Source of the DNA: Aggregicoccus sp. 17bor-14
Lineage (GTDB): Bacteria > Myxococcota > Myxococcia > Myxococcales > Myxococcaceae
Length of the DNA: 64,000 nucleotides
NCBI RefSeq assembly: GCF_009659535.1
Contig: NZ_VJZZ01000001.1
Location: forward strand, 124,001 to 188,000
Reading direction: 5' to 3'
Shown here: one piece after another, positions 16,757 through 26,494 of the stretch
Layout: every line of letters starts with the position of its first letter
Numbering within the stretch: position 1 is the stretch's first letter
The notes under the pieces: model-generated
Told to the model about the DNA's origin: nothing
Seen by the model: only the letters and a program-made list of their open reading frames with translations
Databases searched by the model: none
Made by a program: the position numbers and the translations under genes

Positions 16757-18847
16757 TTGAAGCGACTGCTCGTCGTGGCATCCCTGGCGCTCGGAGTGAG
16801 CGCGTCAGCGGACGAGGGAATGTGGACGTACAACAACTTCCCCTCGCAGCAGGTGAAGCAGAAGTACGGCTTCGAGCCCACGCAGCAGTGGCTCGACAAC
16901 GTGCGCCTCTCGTCGGCCCGGCTCGCGGGCGGTTGCTCGGCCAGCTTCGTGTCCGAGAACGGCCTGGTGATGACGAACCACCACTGCGCGCGCGGCTGCG
17001 TCGAGCAGCTCTCCACGGCCAAGCAGAACTACCTGGACAACGGCTTCTACGCCAAGACCGAGGGCGAGGAGCGGCAGTGCCCGGCGATGGAGCTCAACCG
17101 GCTGGAGAAGATCACCGACGTCACCGACCGGATGGACAAGGCCACCCAGGGCCAGAGCGGCGCCGCGTACGCGACCGCGCTCAAGGCGGAGATGGCGAAG
17201 ATCGAGAAGGAGTGCGCCACCAGCGACGACGTGCGCTGTGACGTGGTGACGCTGTACCAGGGCGGCCGCTACAACCTGTACCAGTACCGCCGCTTCCAGG
17301 ACGTGCGCCTGGTCTTCGCGCCCGAGCACGCCATCGCCTTCTTCGGCGGCGACCCGGACAACTTCGAGTTCCCGCGCTACGACCTCGACGTGTCGTTCCT
17401 GCGCGTCTACCAGAACGGCAAGCCGGCGAAGATCGATCACTACTTCAAGTGGTCCAAGGCGGGCGCCAAGGACGGCGAGCTCACCTTCGTGTCCGGCCAC
17501 CCGGGCAGCACCAGCCGCAACCTGACCGTGGCCCAGCTCGCGTACACCCGCGACGTGCTGCTGCCCAAGGGCATGGAGCGCCTCGGTGAGATGCGCGGCA
17601 TGCTGACCGAGTACATGAAGCGCGGGCCCGAGCAGAAGCGCACCGCCAGCAACCTGCTCTTCGGCACGGAGAACTCGCTCAAGGTCTACATCGGCCGCCA
17701 GGAGGCCCTGACGGACTCGGACTTCTTCGCCAAGAAGGTGAAGGAGGAGAACGACCTGCGCGCCAAGATCAACGCGGACCCGAAGCTGAAGGAGCAGTTC
17801 GGCGGCGCGTGGGATCAGATCGCCCAGGCGGTGAAGCAGGCGAAGAACATGCGCGTGGAGGTCAGCCAGATCGCCATGCTGCAGGGCCTCAACGAGCCGC
17901 TGTTCCAGAACGCGCTGCGCCTGGTGCGGTACGCAGACGAGCTCGCCAAGCCCAACGAGCAGCGCCTGCGCGAGTACGTGGACTCCAACGTGCCCGCGCT
18001 CAAGGCGCAGATCGGCAGCGCGGCGCCGCTCTATCCCGAGCTGGAGATCGCCCGCCTCACGCACAGCCTCACCAAGATGCGTGAGGACCTGGGGCCCAAC
18101 CATCCCTTCGTGAAGAAGGTGCTGGGCAACGAGAGCCCGGCGGCGCTCGCCACGCGCCTGGTCAAGGGCACCCGCATGTTCGACCCCAAGGTGCGCCTGG
18201 CGCTGCTCAAGGGCGGCAAGGCGGCGGTGGACGCGAGCCACGACTCGATGATCGAGCTGGCCAAGCGCCTGGACGCGGACTCGCGCCAGGTGCGCAAGGC
18301 CTACGAGGAGGGCCCCGAGGCCACCCTCGACAAGGCCAGCGAACTCATCGGCAAGGCGAAGTTCGCGGCCTACGGCACCGGCATCTACCCGGATGCGACC
18401 TTCACGCTGCGCCTGTCCTACGGCTCGGTGAAGGGCTACCAGGAGAACGGCAAGCGGGTGCAGCCGTTCACCTACATGGGCGGGACCTACGATCACGCCA
18501 CGGGCGAGGACCCCTTCAAGCTGCCGCCCAGCTGGCTGCGCGCGCGCGGCAAGATCAACGCCCAGACCCCGATGAACTTCGTGACCACCAACGACATCAT
18601 CGGCGGCAACTCCGGCTCGCCCATGGTGAACAAGGACGCGGAGATCGTGGGCCTCATCTTCGACGGCAACATCCAGTCGCTCGGCGGTGACTACGGCTAC
18701 GACGAGAGCGTGAACCGTGCGGTCGCGGTGCACAGCGACGCCCTCATCGAGGCGCTGGACAAGGTGTACGGCGCCAAGCGGGTGCTCGAGGAGCTGCGCC
18801 CGGGCAGCACCCCGCAGGCTCCGGTCAAGGCGCCCACCCCGGGGTAG
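16757..18847 (+). CDS. S46 family dipeptidyl-peptidase (DPP7/DPP11 family)
   Basis: 696-residue exported serine peptidase that releases N-terminal dipeptides. After a signal peptide (residues 1-18, cleavage near SASA-DEG) it has the S46 His segment MTNHHCARGC, the Asp region around EFPRYDLDVSFLR, and the nucleophile in GGNSGSPMV with the following IFDGNI segment. The residue 18 after the catalytic Ser is Gly, the DPP7-type state, rather than the Arg linked to acidic-residue preference in DPP11. The TTG start has GAAAGGA six bases upstream. The gene converges on guaA with a strong terminator between. A likely role is digestion of peptides from prey or medium. Confidence 0.95.
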   Translation: MKRLLVVASLALGVSASADEGMWTYNNFPSQQVKQKYGFEPTQQWLDNVRLSSARLAGGCSASFVSENGLVMTNHHCARGCVEQLSTAKQNYLDNGFYAKTEGEERQCPAMELNRLEKITDVTDRMDKATQGQSGAAYATALKAEMAKIEKECATSDDVRCDVVTLYQGGRYNLYQYRRFQDVRLVFAPEHAIAFFGGDPDNFEFPRYDLDVSFLRVYQNGKPAKIDHYFKWSKAGAKDGELTFVSGHPGSTSRNLTVAQLAYTRDVLLPKGMERLGEMRGMLTEYMKRGPEQKRTASNLLFGTENSLKVYIGRQEALTDSDFFAKKVKEENDLRAKINADPKLKEQFGGAWDQIAQAVKQAKNMRVEVSQIAMLQGLNEPLFQNALRLVRYADELAKPNEQRLREYVDSNVPALKAQIGSAAPLYPELEIARLTHSLTKMREDLGPNHPFVKKVLGNESPAALATRLVKGTRMFDPKVRLALLKGGKAAVDASHDSMIELAKRLDADSRQVRKAYEEGPEATLDKASELIGKAKFAAYGTGIYPDATFTLRLSYGSVKGYQENGKRVQPFTYMGGTYDHATGEDPFKLPPSWLRARGKINAQTPMNFVTTNDIIGGNSGSPMVNKDAEIVGLIFDGNIQSLGGDYGYDESVNRAVAVHSDALIEALDKVYGAKRVLEELRPGSTPQAPVKAPTPG

Positions 18848-18873
18848 TCGCCTCCCGCAGGCGTTGAAAGCAC

Positions 18874-18914
18874 GAGAGGCTGCCCTGGACACCCGGGGCA
18901 GCCTCTCCGCTTTT
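18874..18914. terminator. Intrinsic terminator between the S46 peptidase gene and guaA
   Basis: A perfect 12-bp stem (18874-18885 with 18896-18907, 10-base loop) is followed on the plus strand by cgcTTTT at 18908-18914. It lies 27 bases after the peptidase stop and 29 bases before the guaA stop on the other strand. It is a good intrinsic terminator for the plus strand and may also stop guaA transcription. Confidence 0.8.
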
Positions 18915-18942
18915 CGGGGCGCGCCTTCGAAGCGCTACTCCC

Positions 18943-20496
<1,554 letters not shown>

Positions 20497-20518
20497 CGAG
20501 GCCTCCCGGCTTCTCGCG

Positions 20519-20548
20519 TTGACGTTTGGGGGGCCTTATCGCTACAAA
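20519..20548 (+). promoter_or_regulatory. Predicted promoter for the lipoprotein gene at 20605
   Basis: TTGACG at 20519-20524, 18 bases, TACAAA at 20543-20548 (4 of 6). It is 56 bases before the ATG. It overlaps the oppositely directed guaA promoter, so the two may compete. Confidence 0.55.
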
Positions 20549-20565
20549 CTTTCGGAAAGCAACCC
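20534..20565 (-). promoter_or_regulatory. Predicted guaA promoter (GGGTTGCTTTCC / GATAAGG type)
   Basis: Read on the minus strand: GGGTTGCTTTCC (20565-20554), 13 bases, GATAAGG (20540-20534). The same two blocks with a 14-base interval lie before miaB. They act plausibly as -35 (TTGCTT) and -10 (GATAAG) with 16-17 base spacing. The leader to the GTG start would be about 30 bases. Confidence 0.55.
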
Positions 20566-20604
20566 TTAAGAAGCCTGCCGGCTTCCCGAGAGAGAGACGC
20601 CCCG

Positions 20605-21201
20605 ATGCGCTTGCCCGCCGCGGTTGCCTTCGCCCTGCTTTCGTCCTTCGCCACCGGCTGCGTGAAGGAGATCTCCTCGGAGGAGCGGCTGGATCGCGCC
20701 ACGTCGGACTCGAGCGCGTCCGCCTGCAAGAGCCCCGAGGAGCTGCGCAAGCTCTCGTGCGAGAGCACGGGGGACGCGCTGGAGCGCGCGCGCGACCTCA
20801 ACCGCCCCGAGACGGACCGCATGCAGGGCTACATCGACCTGTACCGCTCGCTGCGCCAGCGCACCGCCGCCTTCGAGCAGGCCATGGCCTGCAACCCCGA
20901 CCTCGCCTACCGCGACGACACCAAGGCCCTGGTGGGCGCGCAGGACGGCTGCGTGCGCACGCTCGCGGACGTGCAGGTGGAGTTCGAGACCTACGTGCGC
21001 GAGCTCGTCACGGTTCCCACCGCGCAGGACATCAAGGGCGGCAACACGGTGACGGTGGCGCGCCTGGACTTCAACACCCTGCGCCAGGCCATCCAGGTGC
21101 TCGCCCCCGACGACGCCGAGCAGCTGCTCGCGCGCGTGGACGGCGCCGAGAAGCGGCTCAGCCCGGGCGGCGCGGAGTCCAGCAGCGGGCGCCGCCGCTA
21201 G
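20605..21201 (+). CDS. Predicted lipoprotein, unknown function
   Basis: 198-residue lipoprotein with a lipobox ending in FATGC (Cys about residue 19). The rest is mainly helical and charged, with several Cys (SACKSPEELRKLSCES, AMACNPDLAY, QDGCVRTLADV) that could form disulfides after export. The C-terminal half contains QEDI-like helical stretches such as RLDFNTLRQAIQVLAPDDAE. I know no named family. It has its own promoter 56 bases upstream and an intrinsic terminator 54 bases downstream, so it is a single-gene unit. Confidence 0.78.
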   Translation: MRLPAAVAFALLSSFATGCVKEISSEERLDRATSDSSASACKSPEELRKLSCESTGDALERARDLNRPETDRMQGYIDLYRSLRQRTAAFEQAMACNPDLAYRDDTKALVGAQDGCVRTLADVQVEFETYVRELVTVPTAQDIKGGNTVTVARLDFNTLRQAIQVLAPDDAEQLLARVDGAEKRLSPGGAESSSGRRR

Positions 21202-21254
21202 CGCGGGGCCCGAGGTAGGGGCGAGGAGCACTCGCGACGACCTCGCCGCGCGAA

Positions 21255-21274
21255 GCGGGGCCTCCCCGCGTTTT
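21255..21274 (+). terminator. Intrinsic terminator after the lipoprotein gene
   Basis: A 6-bp GC stem (21255-21260 with 21264-21269, 3-base loop) is followed by gTTTT at 21270-21274. It lies 54 bases after the lipoprotein stop and 66 bases before the PilZ-Hsp70 gene. Together with the element at 18874 it is one of the few hairpins in the window with a U-tract. Confidence 0.65.
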
Positions 21275-21339
21275 GATGGCCGTCCACCGAGCGTTCGGGC
21301 GATACTCCCGTCCTCTCCTCTCTGCGCGCGAGCCAGGCA

Positions 21340-23520
21340 TTGGCGGACACAACCCAAGGGGCCATCGGCCTCGTCGTGAAGCTCCCCTTCGCAACGCCCG
21401 AGGAGTTCCTCGCCAAGTACGGCCGGAACCTCTCCCGCGGCGGCATCTACCTGCGCTCGCGCACGGTGAAGCCGCCGGGCACGCCCGTCACGCTGGACCT
21501 CAAGCTGGTCAACGGCGAGCGGCTCATCTACGCCTCCGCCGTGGTGCACTACACCACCGGCACCACCGCGTCCGCGGGCACCGGCGTGCTGGGCATGGGC
21601 CTGCGCTTCGTGACCCTGGACGAGCCCACGCGCGCCTTCATCGAGAACGCGCCGGGGCTCGCGAGCTCGGACCCCGCGCTGCCTCCGGTGCCCGCGGGCG
21701 TCGGTGAGCCGCTCTACGCACCCGAGGCCCCGGCGGCCCCCGCCACTCCTCCCCCGCCGCCCCGGCCTCCCACCGTCACGGCGAGCGCGCCCGCCCCCAC
21801 GCTGGGCGCCCCCGTGGCCGCGCCCAGCGCCCCGGCCTTCGAGGAGCCCACCGAGGAGCCCAAGCGCACCGGGCTCATCATCGGCATCGACCTGGGGACC
21901 ACCAACAGCTGCGCCGCGTACGTGCGCGGCGGCAAGCCCGCGGTGCTCGCGAGCCGCGAGGGGCACAACACCGTGCCCTCGATCATCGCGCTCAACGCGC
22001 GCAGCAAGCTGGTGGTGGGCCACCCCGCCAAGGGGCAGATGCTCACCAACCCGCGCCAGACGGTGTACGGCGCGAAGCGCCTGGTGGGCCGCGCCTTCGA
22101 GTCGCCGATCGTGCGCACCATCAAGGATCGCTTCGCGTACGAGATCGCCCCCGGCACCGAGGGCGAGGCGGCGGTGCGCCTGGGAGACCGGGTCTACACC
22201 CTGCAGCAGATCTCCGCGCTCATCCTGCGCGAGGTGCGCGAGGTGGCGCAGAACCAGCTCGGCCAGCCCATCTCGCGCGCCGTGATCACGGTGCCGGCCT
22301 ACTACAACGACAACCAGCGCCACGCGGTGCGTGAGGCAGGACGGCTCGCCGGGCTCCACGTGGAGCGCATCCTCAACGAGCCCACGGCAGCGGCGCTCGC
22401 CTACGGCTACGGGCGCAAGCTGACCCAGCGCGTGCTCGTGTACGACCTGGGCGGCGGCACCTTCGATGCCTCGGTGCTCGAGCTGAGCGACAACGTCTAC
22501 GAGGTCATCTCCACCGGCGGCGACACCTTCCTCGGCGGCATCGACTTCGACAACGCGATCGTCGAGTACCTGCTCTCCGAGTTCCAGCGGCAGACGGGGC
22601 GCGCCTTCCAGGGCGACCGCGTGGCGCTGCAGCGCATCAACGACGCGGCCGAGCGCGCGAAGATGGCGCTCTCCGAGCGCACCGAGGTGCGCGTGCACGT
22701 GGCCTTCGTCACGGTGCTCGACGACAAGCCCTACGACCTCGACGTGATGCTCACCCGCGAGAAGCTCATCTCGCTCACCGAGGGGCTGGTGGACCGCACC
22801 GTGCAGGTGTGCGGCGAGGTGCTGCAGGCGCGCGGCCTCAAGCCCGAGGACATCAACGAGGTCATCCTCGTCGGAGGCCAGAGCCGCTTCCCGCTCGTGC
22901 ACGAGAAGATCACCCGCTTCTTCGGCAAGGCCCCGAGCAAGGGCGTGCACCCGGACGAGGCCGTGGCGCTGGGCGCCGCGCTGCTCGCGCACAGCCTCGG
23001 GCAGCTCGAGGGCGTGGTGCTCATCGACGTGCTCCCCATGGCCATTGGCGTGGGGCTGCCCGGCGGGCGCTTCAAGGCGGTGCTCGAGCGCAATACGTCG
23101 CTGCCGGCGACCAAGAGCTACCAGCTGTCCACCAGCCGCGACGGGCAGACGGAGCTCGAGCTCACCATCTTCCAGGGCGACTCGGACAAGGCCGCGGAGA
23201 ACGAGTACCTGGGCACGCTGCGGCTCGCGAACCTGCCCAGGCTGCCGCGCGGCGCGGTGCGGGTGGAGGTCACCTTCGAGGTGAGCAACGAGTCGCTGCT
23301 GCGGGTGACCGCGAAGGAGGCGACGACCGGAGCCCAGGTCTCCAGCACCTTCACCACGCGGGACACCCCCGAGGCCGTGAAGGCGCGCCTGAGCGCCGCC
23401 GAGGGGCCGCAGAGCTCGACGGGCGTGCCCACCGTTTCGGCGGCGCCCGCAGCTGCGGCCAAGAGCGAGGGCGGCGGTCTCTTCGGATGGCTCGGCCGCC
23501 TCTTCGGCGGCGGGCGCTAG
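21340..23520 (+). CDS. PilZ domain-Hsp70 (DnaK-like) fusion protein
   Basis: 726 residues. Residues about 5-110 form a Myxococcus-type PilZ domain with the NxSxxG signature in KYGRNLSRGGIYLRS, but no upstream RxxxR motif. A Pro/Ala-rich linker (about 115-175) leads to a full Hsp70 ATPase domain: phosphate-1 GIDLGTTNSCAAYV, AVITVPAYYNDNQR, connect region INEPTAAALAYGYG-like LNEPTAAALAYGYG, phosphate-2 VYDLGGGTFDASVL and VILVGGQSRFPLV. The beta substrate-binding domain (about 555-690) is present, but the helical lid and EEVD-like tail are absent. The protein ends in an amphipathic LFGWLGRLFGGG. The TTG start is uncertain. Probably a dedicated chaperone controlled by a second-messenger-type domain. 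Confidence 0.9.
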   Translation: MADTTQGAIGLVVKLPFATPEEFLAKYGRNLSRGGIYLRSRTVKPPGTPVTLDLKLVNGERLIYASAVVHYTTGTTASAGTGVLGMGLRFVTLDEPTRAFIENAPGLASSDPALPPVPAGVGEPLYAPEAPAAPATPPPPPRPPTVTASAPAPTLGAPVAAPSAPAFEEPTEEPKRTGLIIGIDLGTTNSCAAYVRGGKPAVLASREGHNTVPSIIALNARSKLVVGHPAKGQMLTNPRQTVYGAKRLVGRAFESPIVRTIKDRFAYEIAPGTEGEAAVRLGDRVYTLQQISALILREVREVAQNQLGQPISRAVITVPAYYNDNQRHAVREAGRLAGLHVERILNEPTAAALAYGYGRKLTQRVLVYDLGGGTFDASVLELSDNVYEVISTGGDTFLGGIDFDNAIVEYLLSEFQRQTGRAFQGDRVALQRINDAAERAKMALSERTEVRVHVAFVTVLDDKPYDLDVMLTREKLISLTEGLVDRTVQVCGEVLQARGLKPEDINEVILVGGQSRFPLVHEKITRFFGKAPSKGVHPDEAVALGAALLAHSLGQLEGVVLIDVLPMAIGVGLPGGRFKAVLERNTSLPATKSYQLSTSRDGQTELELTIFQGDSDKAAENEYLGTLRLANLPRLPRGAVRVEVTFEVSNESLLRVTAKEATTGAQVSSTFTTRDTPEAVKARLSAAEGPQSSTGVPTVSAAPAAAAKSEGGGLFGWLGRLFGGGR

Positions 23521-23539
23521 CGGGGCTCTGCCGCCCCGC
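23520..23539. terminator. GC hairpin between convergent hsp70-like and dedA genes
   Basis: A perfect 7-bp stem (23520-23526 with 23533-23539, 6-base loop) fills most of the 24-base gap between two converging stop codons. There is no U-tract. It would form on both transcripts and is a plausible bidirectional terminator or mRNA 3' end block. Confidence 0.45.
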
Positions 23540-23544
23540 CGTGC

Positions 23545-24297
23545 CTACTTGCGCAGCTCGCCGCGCACGCCACCCGTGCCCTCGTAGAGCTTCGCCGGGG
23601 GCGGCGCGTCGCCGTCACTGGCGAGCGCGGGCTCGAGCGAGCCCGTGCGGGGCAGCGCCGCGCTGTCCTGCGCCGCCTGGGCGCGCGCGGCCGCTGCGCG
23701 GCGCCGGCTGAGCACGAGCGTCACCACCGCCACGACCGCGAGCCCGACGAGCACTACCGTCTGGCCCTCCTTGAGCTTGTCGATGAGCAGGTCCAGCTCG
23801 CCGCCGAAGTGGAAGCCCAGCCAGATGAAGAGCGGCGCCGAGGCCAGCGCCGCGAGCCCATCCCACAGGATGAAGCGCGTATAGGCCATGCCGGCCGAGC
23901 CCGCCGTGAAGTAGGTCACCGCGCGCACGCCGGGCAGGAAGCGGGCGATCATCACGATCTTCTGCCCGTGCTTCGCGAAGAGCCCTTCCACCTTCGCGCG
24001 CTTCTCGGGCGTGACGATGCGCGCGAAGAAGCCCCCGGGCTTGCGCCCCACCTTGGTGCCCAGCCGGCGTCCCGCGACGAAGATGAGGCTGTCGCCCACC
24101 AGGATGCCCAGGAAGCCCACCATCATCATCACTGGCAGGCTCGCCGCGCCCTTGTGCGCGAGGAAGCCGCCCAGGATGAGCGAGATGTCCTCGGGCAGCG
24201 GCACGCCCAGGCCGCAGATCACCAGCACCCCGAACACGGTCAGGTAGGCGATGAGGCCCTGCGAGTTGCCCAGAAGGCTATGAAGAAGGTCTTCCAC
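23545..24297 (-). CDS. DedA family membrane protein
   Basis: 250-residue integral membrane protein of the DedA/VTT superfamily, which includes undecaprenyl-phosphate and phospholipid flippases and scramblases. It has about five hydrophobic segments. Family motifs are GLGVPLPEDISLILGGFLA (with the membrane-embedded acidic residue), VGDSLIFVAGRRLG, the charged KRAKVEGLFAKHGQKIV and ARFLPGVRAVTYFTAGSAGM (the conserved F/Y-x-P-G-x-R segment). The start is placed at GTG 24297, with AGGA six bases upstream; an in-frame ATG at 24384 gives a less plausible Arg-rich extension. The C-terminus is a soluble Ala/Pro-rich tail. Transport substrate is inferred only from the family. Confidence 0.88.
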   Translation of the reverse strand: MEDLLHSLLGNSQGLIAYLTVFGVLVICGLGVPLPEDISLILGGFLAHKGAASLPVMMMVGFLGILVGDSLIFVAGRRLGTKVGRKPGGFFARIVTPEKRAKVEGLFAKHGQKIVMIARFLPGVRAVTYFTAGSAGMAYTRFILWDGLAALASAPLFIWLGFHFGGELDLLIDKLKEGQTVVLVGLAVVAVVTLVLSRRRAAAARAQAAQDSAALPRTGSLEPALASDGDAPPPAKLYEGTGGVRGELRK

Positions 24298-24523
24298 GCT
24301 GCGTCCTGTCGATCTCGAAGAGGCCCGCACGTGCCGGCAGGCAACCAGGGCCCGCCGGGAGTCCCCCCTGCGGCGCCCCTTCAACCGGGCCCACGCCCCT
24401 AAAACTCCGCCTCCCCCGGCCGGCCGCTCCGCGAGGTAGACCCGGCTCCGCCGGGGGTGAAGGTCTTTAGCGCGGCTCCCCTACGGGATTCCAGAAGATC
24501 GCTCGTCTGCCCGCCTGGACTGA

Positions 24524-24979
24524 TCAGGTCCTACCCACCAGGGAACGCAGGGGCTCGCGGTTGTCGCGCACCTTCTGGCCGAAGTGCGTGACCATCCCCA
24601 TCAGCAGCTTGATGCAGGCCTGAGGCTTCTCGGTCATCAGGCGCTGGAAGTCCTCATGGCGGATTTCCAGCGCACGCACGTCCGAAACGGCCGTGGCAGT
24701 GCAGAGCCGGGGGCCGGGCTTCACGAGCGTCAGCTCGCCCAGGGGCTCGCCTGCCCCCACGTCTCCCAGCGCCACGTCCTCGCCGGCGCCGTTCTGGGCG
24801 CTGAGGCGCACCGTGCCCTCCTCGACGATGAGCATCGAGTCGCCCGCCGCGTTCTCGGCGAAGAGCCGGGCGCCCTTTGGGAAGGCGCGCGCCTTGGCGA
24901 CGCCCCCCAGGATGCGGAGACCGGTATCGGTGAACCCCTTGAAGAGGGGGCACGCCTTCAGCGCATCCGTGACGACCAT
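24524..24979 (-). CDS. Single cyclic-nucleotide-binding-domain protein
   Basis: 151 residues that consist almost entirely of one CRP-type cyclic nucleotide-binding domain: LFKGFTDTGLRIL at the N-terminus, the beta-roll, and a phosphate-binding-cassette-like segment GEPLGELTLVKPGPRLCTAT, then a C-terminal helix. The cassette keeps an Arg but has two extra residues (LC) before the Thr-Ala-Thr, so ligand binding is uncertain. No DNA-binding domain follows. It may act as a regulatory subunit or a degenerate sensor. It lies 54 bases downstream of miaB on the same strand and may be co-transcribed with it. Confidence 0.85.
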   Translation of the reverse strand: MVVTDALKACPLFKGFTDTGLRILGGVAKARAFPKGARLFAENAAGDSMLIVEEGTVRLSAQNGAGEDVALGDVGAGEPLGELTLVKPGPRLCTATAVSDVRALEIRHEDFQRLMTEKPQACIKLLMGMVTHFGQKVRDNREPLRSLVGRT

Positions 24980-25033
24980 GGCGCTTTCTTACCACGCGCC
25001 TGCATAGGCGTCAGCGACTCGCGCCCGCGCGGC

Positions 25034-26422
25034 TCACGCGGTGACGGGGAGCCGGAAGCCCGGGATGGGGCTCTCCGCGGGCTCGGGCATCACCGTGGGC
25101 GGCTGCAGCACGGCGAGCTGGGTGCCCGCGAGCGCCGCGACGCTGGCGCGCTCGATCTTCACCCTCACGAGAGCGCCCGCGGGCGCGTCGCCCTCGAAGT
25201 TCACGGTGCGGTTCTCCGGCGTGCGGCCGAAGCGCTTGGTGGGGTCATACTTCGAGTGGCCCTCGACGAGCACCTCCACCTCGCGGCCCACCTGGGCGGC
25301 CATCAGCTCACCGGAGATGCGCTTCTGCAGCTTCTGCAGGCGGTCCAGGCGCGCGGTCTTCACCTCGTGCGGGATGACGCCCCACTCGTCCTCCTTGAGG
25401 CTCGCCACCGTCTTGGGGCGGGGGCTGAAGACGAAGGAGAACTGGTTCTCGTAGCGCACCTGCTCGGTGAGGGCGAGCGTGCGCTCGAAGTCCTCCTCCG
25501 TCTCGCCGGGGAAGCCCACGATGATGTCCGTGGTGACGGCGATGCCGGGACGCGCGGCGCGCAGCTTCTCGAGGCGCTCGAGGTACTGCACCACGGTGTA
25601 GTCGCGGCGCATCCGCTTGAGCACCGGATCCGAGCCGCACTGCACCGGCAGGTGGAAGTGCGGGGCGATCTTCGGCTGGATGCGGAAGGCGTCGATGAGC
25701 TCGTCGGAGAGATCGTGCGGGTGGCTGGTGGTGAAGCGCACGCGCTCAATGCCCGGCACCTCCGCGGTGCGCAAGAGCAGCTGCGCGAAGCTGATGCCGC
25801 CCGCGTACGAGTTCACGTTCTGGCCGATGAGCGTCACCTCGCGCATGCCCACGCGCGCGAGCGAGTCCACCTCGAGCAGCACCTCGGGGAACGCACGGCT
25901 CACCTCGCGGCCGCGGGTGTGGGGCACCACGCAGAAGGCGCAGACGTTGTCGCAGCCCTTCATCACGGTGACGAACTCGGTCACCTTGCCGCGGCTCGTC
26001 TCGGGGTCAGCGCGAGGGAAGACGTACTCCTCGCTGTCCACCCAGGCAGTCTCCACCACGCGCGCCCGGTCGTTCTCCACCTGGCCCACGATCTCCGGCA
26101 GCTTCGCGATGGCGTCCGGCCCGAACACGAAGTCCAGGTAGGGCACCTTCTTGAGCAGCTTCTCCTTCTCCTGCTGCGCCACGCACCCGCCCACGCCCAG
26201 GAGCGTCCCGCGCCGCGTCTTCTGGGTGCGGTAGCGCCCGAGCGCGGAGAGCATCTTGTCCTCCGCCTTCTCACGGATGGCGCAGGTGTTGAGGATGATG
26301 AGGTCCGCGTCGTCCGCCGTGGGCGTGGGGGCGTACTGCATGCGCCCCAGCACCTCGCTCATGCGGAGCGAGTCGTTGACGTTCATCTGACAGCCGAAGG
26401 TGTGGATGAAGTAGCGCTTCAT
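25034..26422 (-). CDS. miaB: tRNA-2-methylthio-N6-dimethylallyladenosine synthase MiaB
   Basis: Radical-SAM methylthiotransferase that adds a 2-methylthio group to i6A37 of tRNAs. 462 residues: the N-terminal MTTase domain holds three cluster Cys (HTFGCQMN, LNTCAIRE, GVGGCVAQ). The radical-SAM motif is CDNVCAFC (C-x3-C-x2-C) in MKGCDNVCAFCVVPHTRG. A C-terminal TRAM domain follows (about 385-445). The start is ATG 26422, giving MKRYFIHTFGCQ; the frame opens further upstream, but that part would include the promoter. The -10 element ends 12 bases before this ATG, so the mRNA may be nearly leaderless. miaA is not in the window. Confidence 0.96.
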   Translation of the reverse strand: MKRYFIHTFGCQMNVNDSLRMSEVLGRMQYAPTPTADDADLIILNTCAIREKAEDKMLSALGRYRTQKTRRGTLLGVGGCVAQQEKEKLLKKVPYLDFVFGPDAIAKLPEIVGQVENDRARVVETAWVDSEEYVFPRADPETSRGKVTEFVTVMKGCDNVCAFCVVPHTRGREVSRAFPEVLLEVDSLARVGMREVTLIGQNVNSYAGGISFAQLLLRTAEVPGIERVRFTTSHPHDLSDELIDAFRIQPKIAPHFHLPVQCGSDPVLKRMRRDYTVVQYLERLEKLRAARPGIAVTTDIIVGFPGETEEDFERTLALTEQVRYENQFSFVFSPRPKTVASLKEDEWGVIPHEVKTARLDRLQKLQKRISGELMAAQVGREVEVLVEGHSKYDPTKRFGRTPENRTVNFEGDAPAGALVRVKIERASVAALAGTQLAVLQPPTVMPEPAESPIPGFRLPVTA

Positions 26423-26434
26423 GGGAAATCGGCA

Positions 26435-26467
26435 CCTTATCCGTCGGAGGCGCGGGGAAAGCAACCC
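26435..26467 (-). promoter_or_regulatory. Predicted miaB promoter (GGGTTGCTTTCC / GATAAGG type)
   Basis: On the minus strand: GGGTTGCTTTCC (26467-26456), 14 bases, GATAAGG (26441-26435). The two blocks are identical to those before guaA. The -10 lies 12 bases from the ATG. Confidence 0.55.
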
Positions 26468-26494
26468 GTGAGGGCCCCTGGCTCGGGGGGGGCC

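Noticed and set aside
16805-18892. 695-codon minus-strand frame opposite the S46 peptidase
   Set aside because: Antisense shadow of a secure gene; no signal peptide, motif or Shine-Dalgarno.
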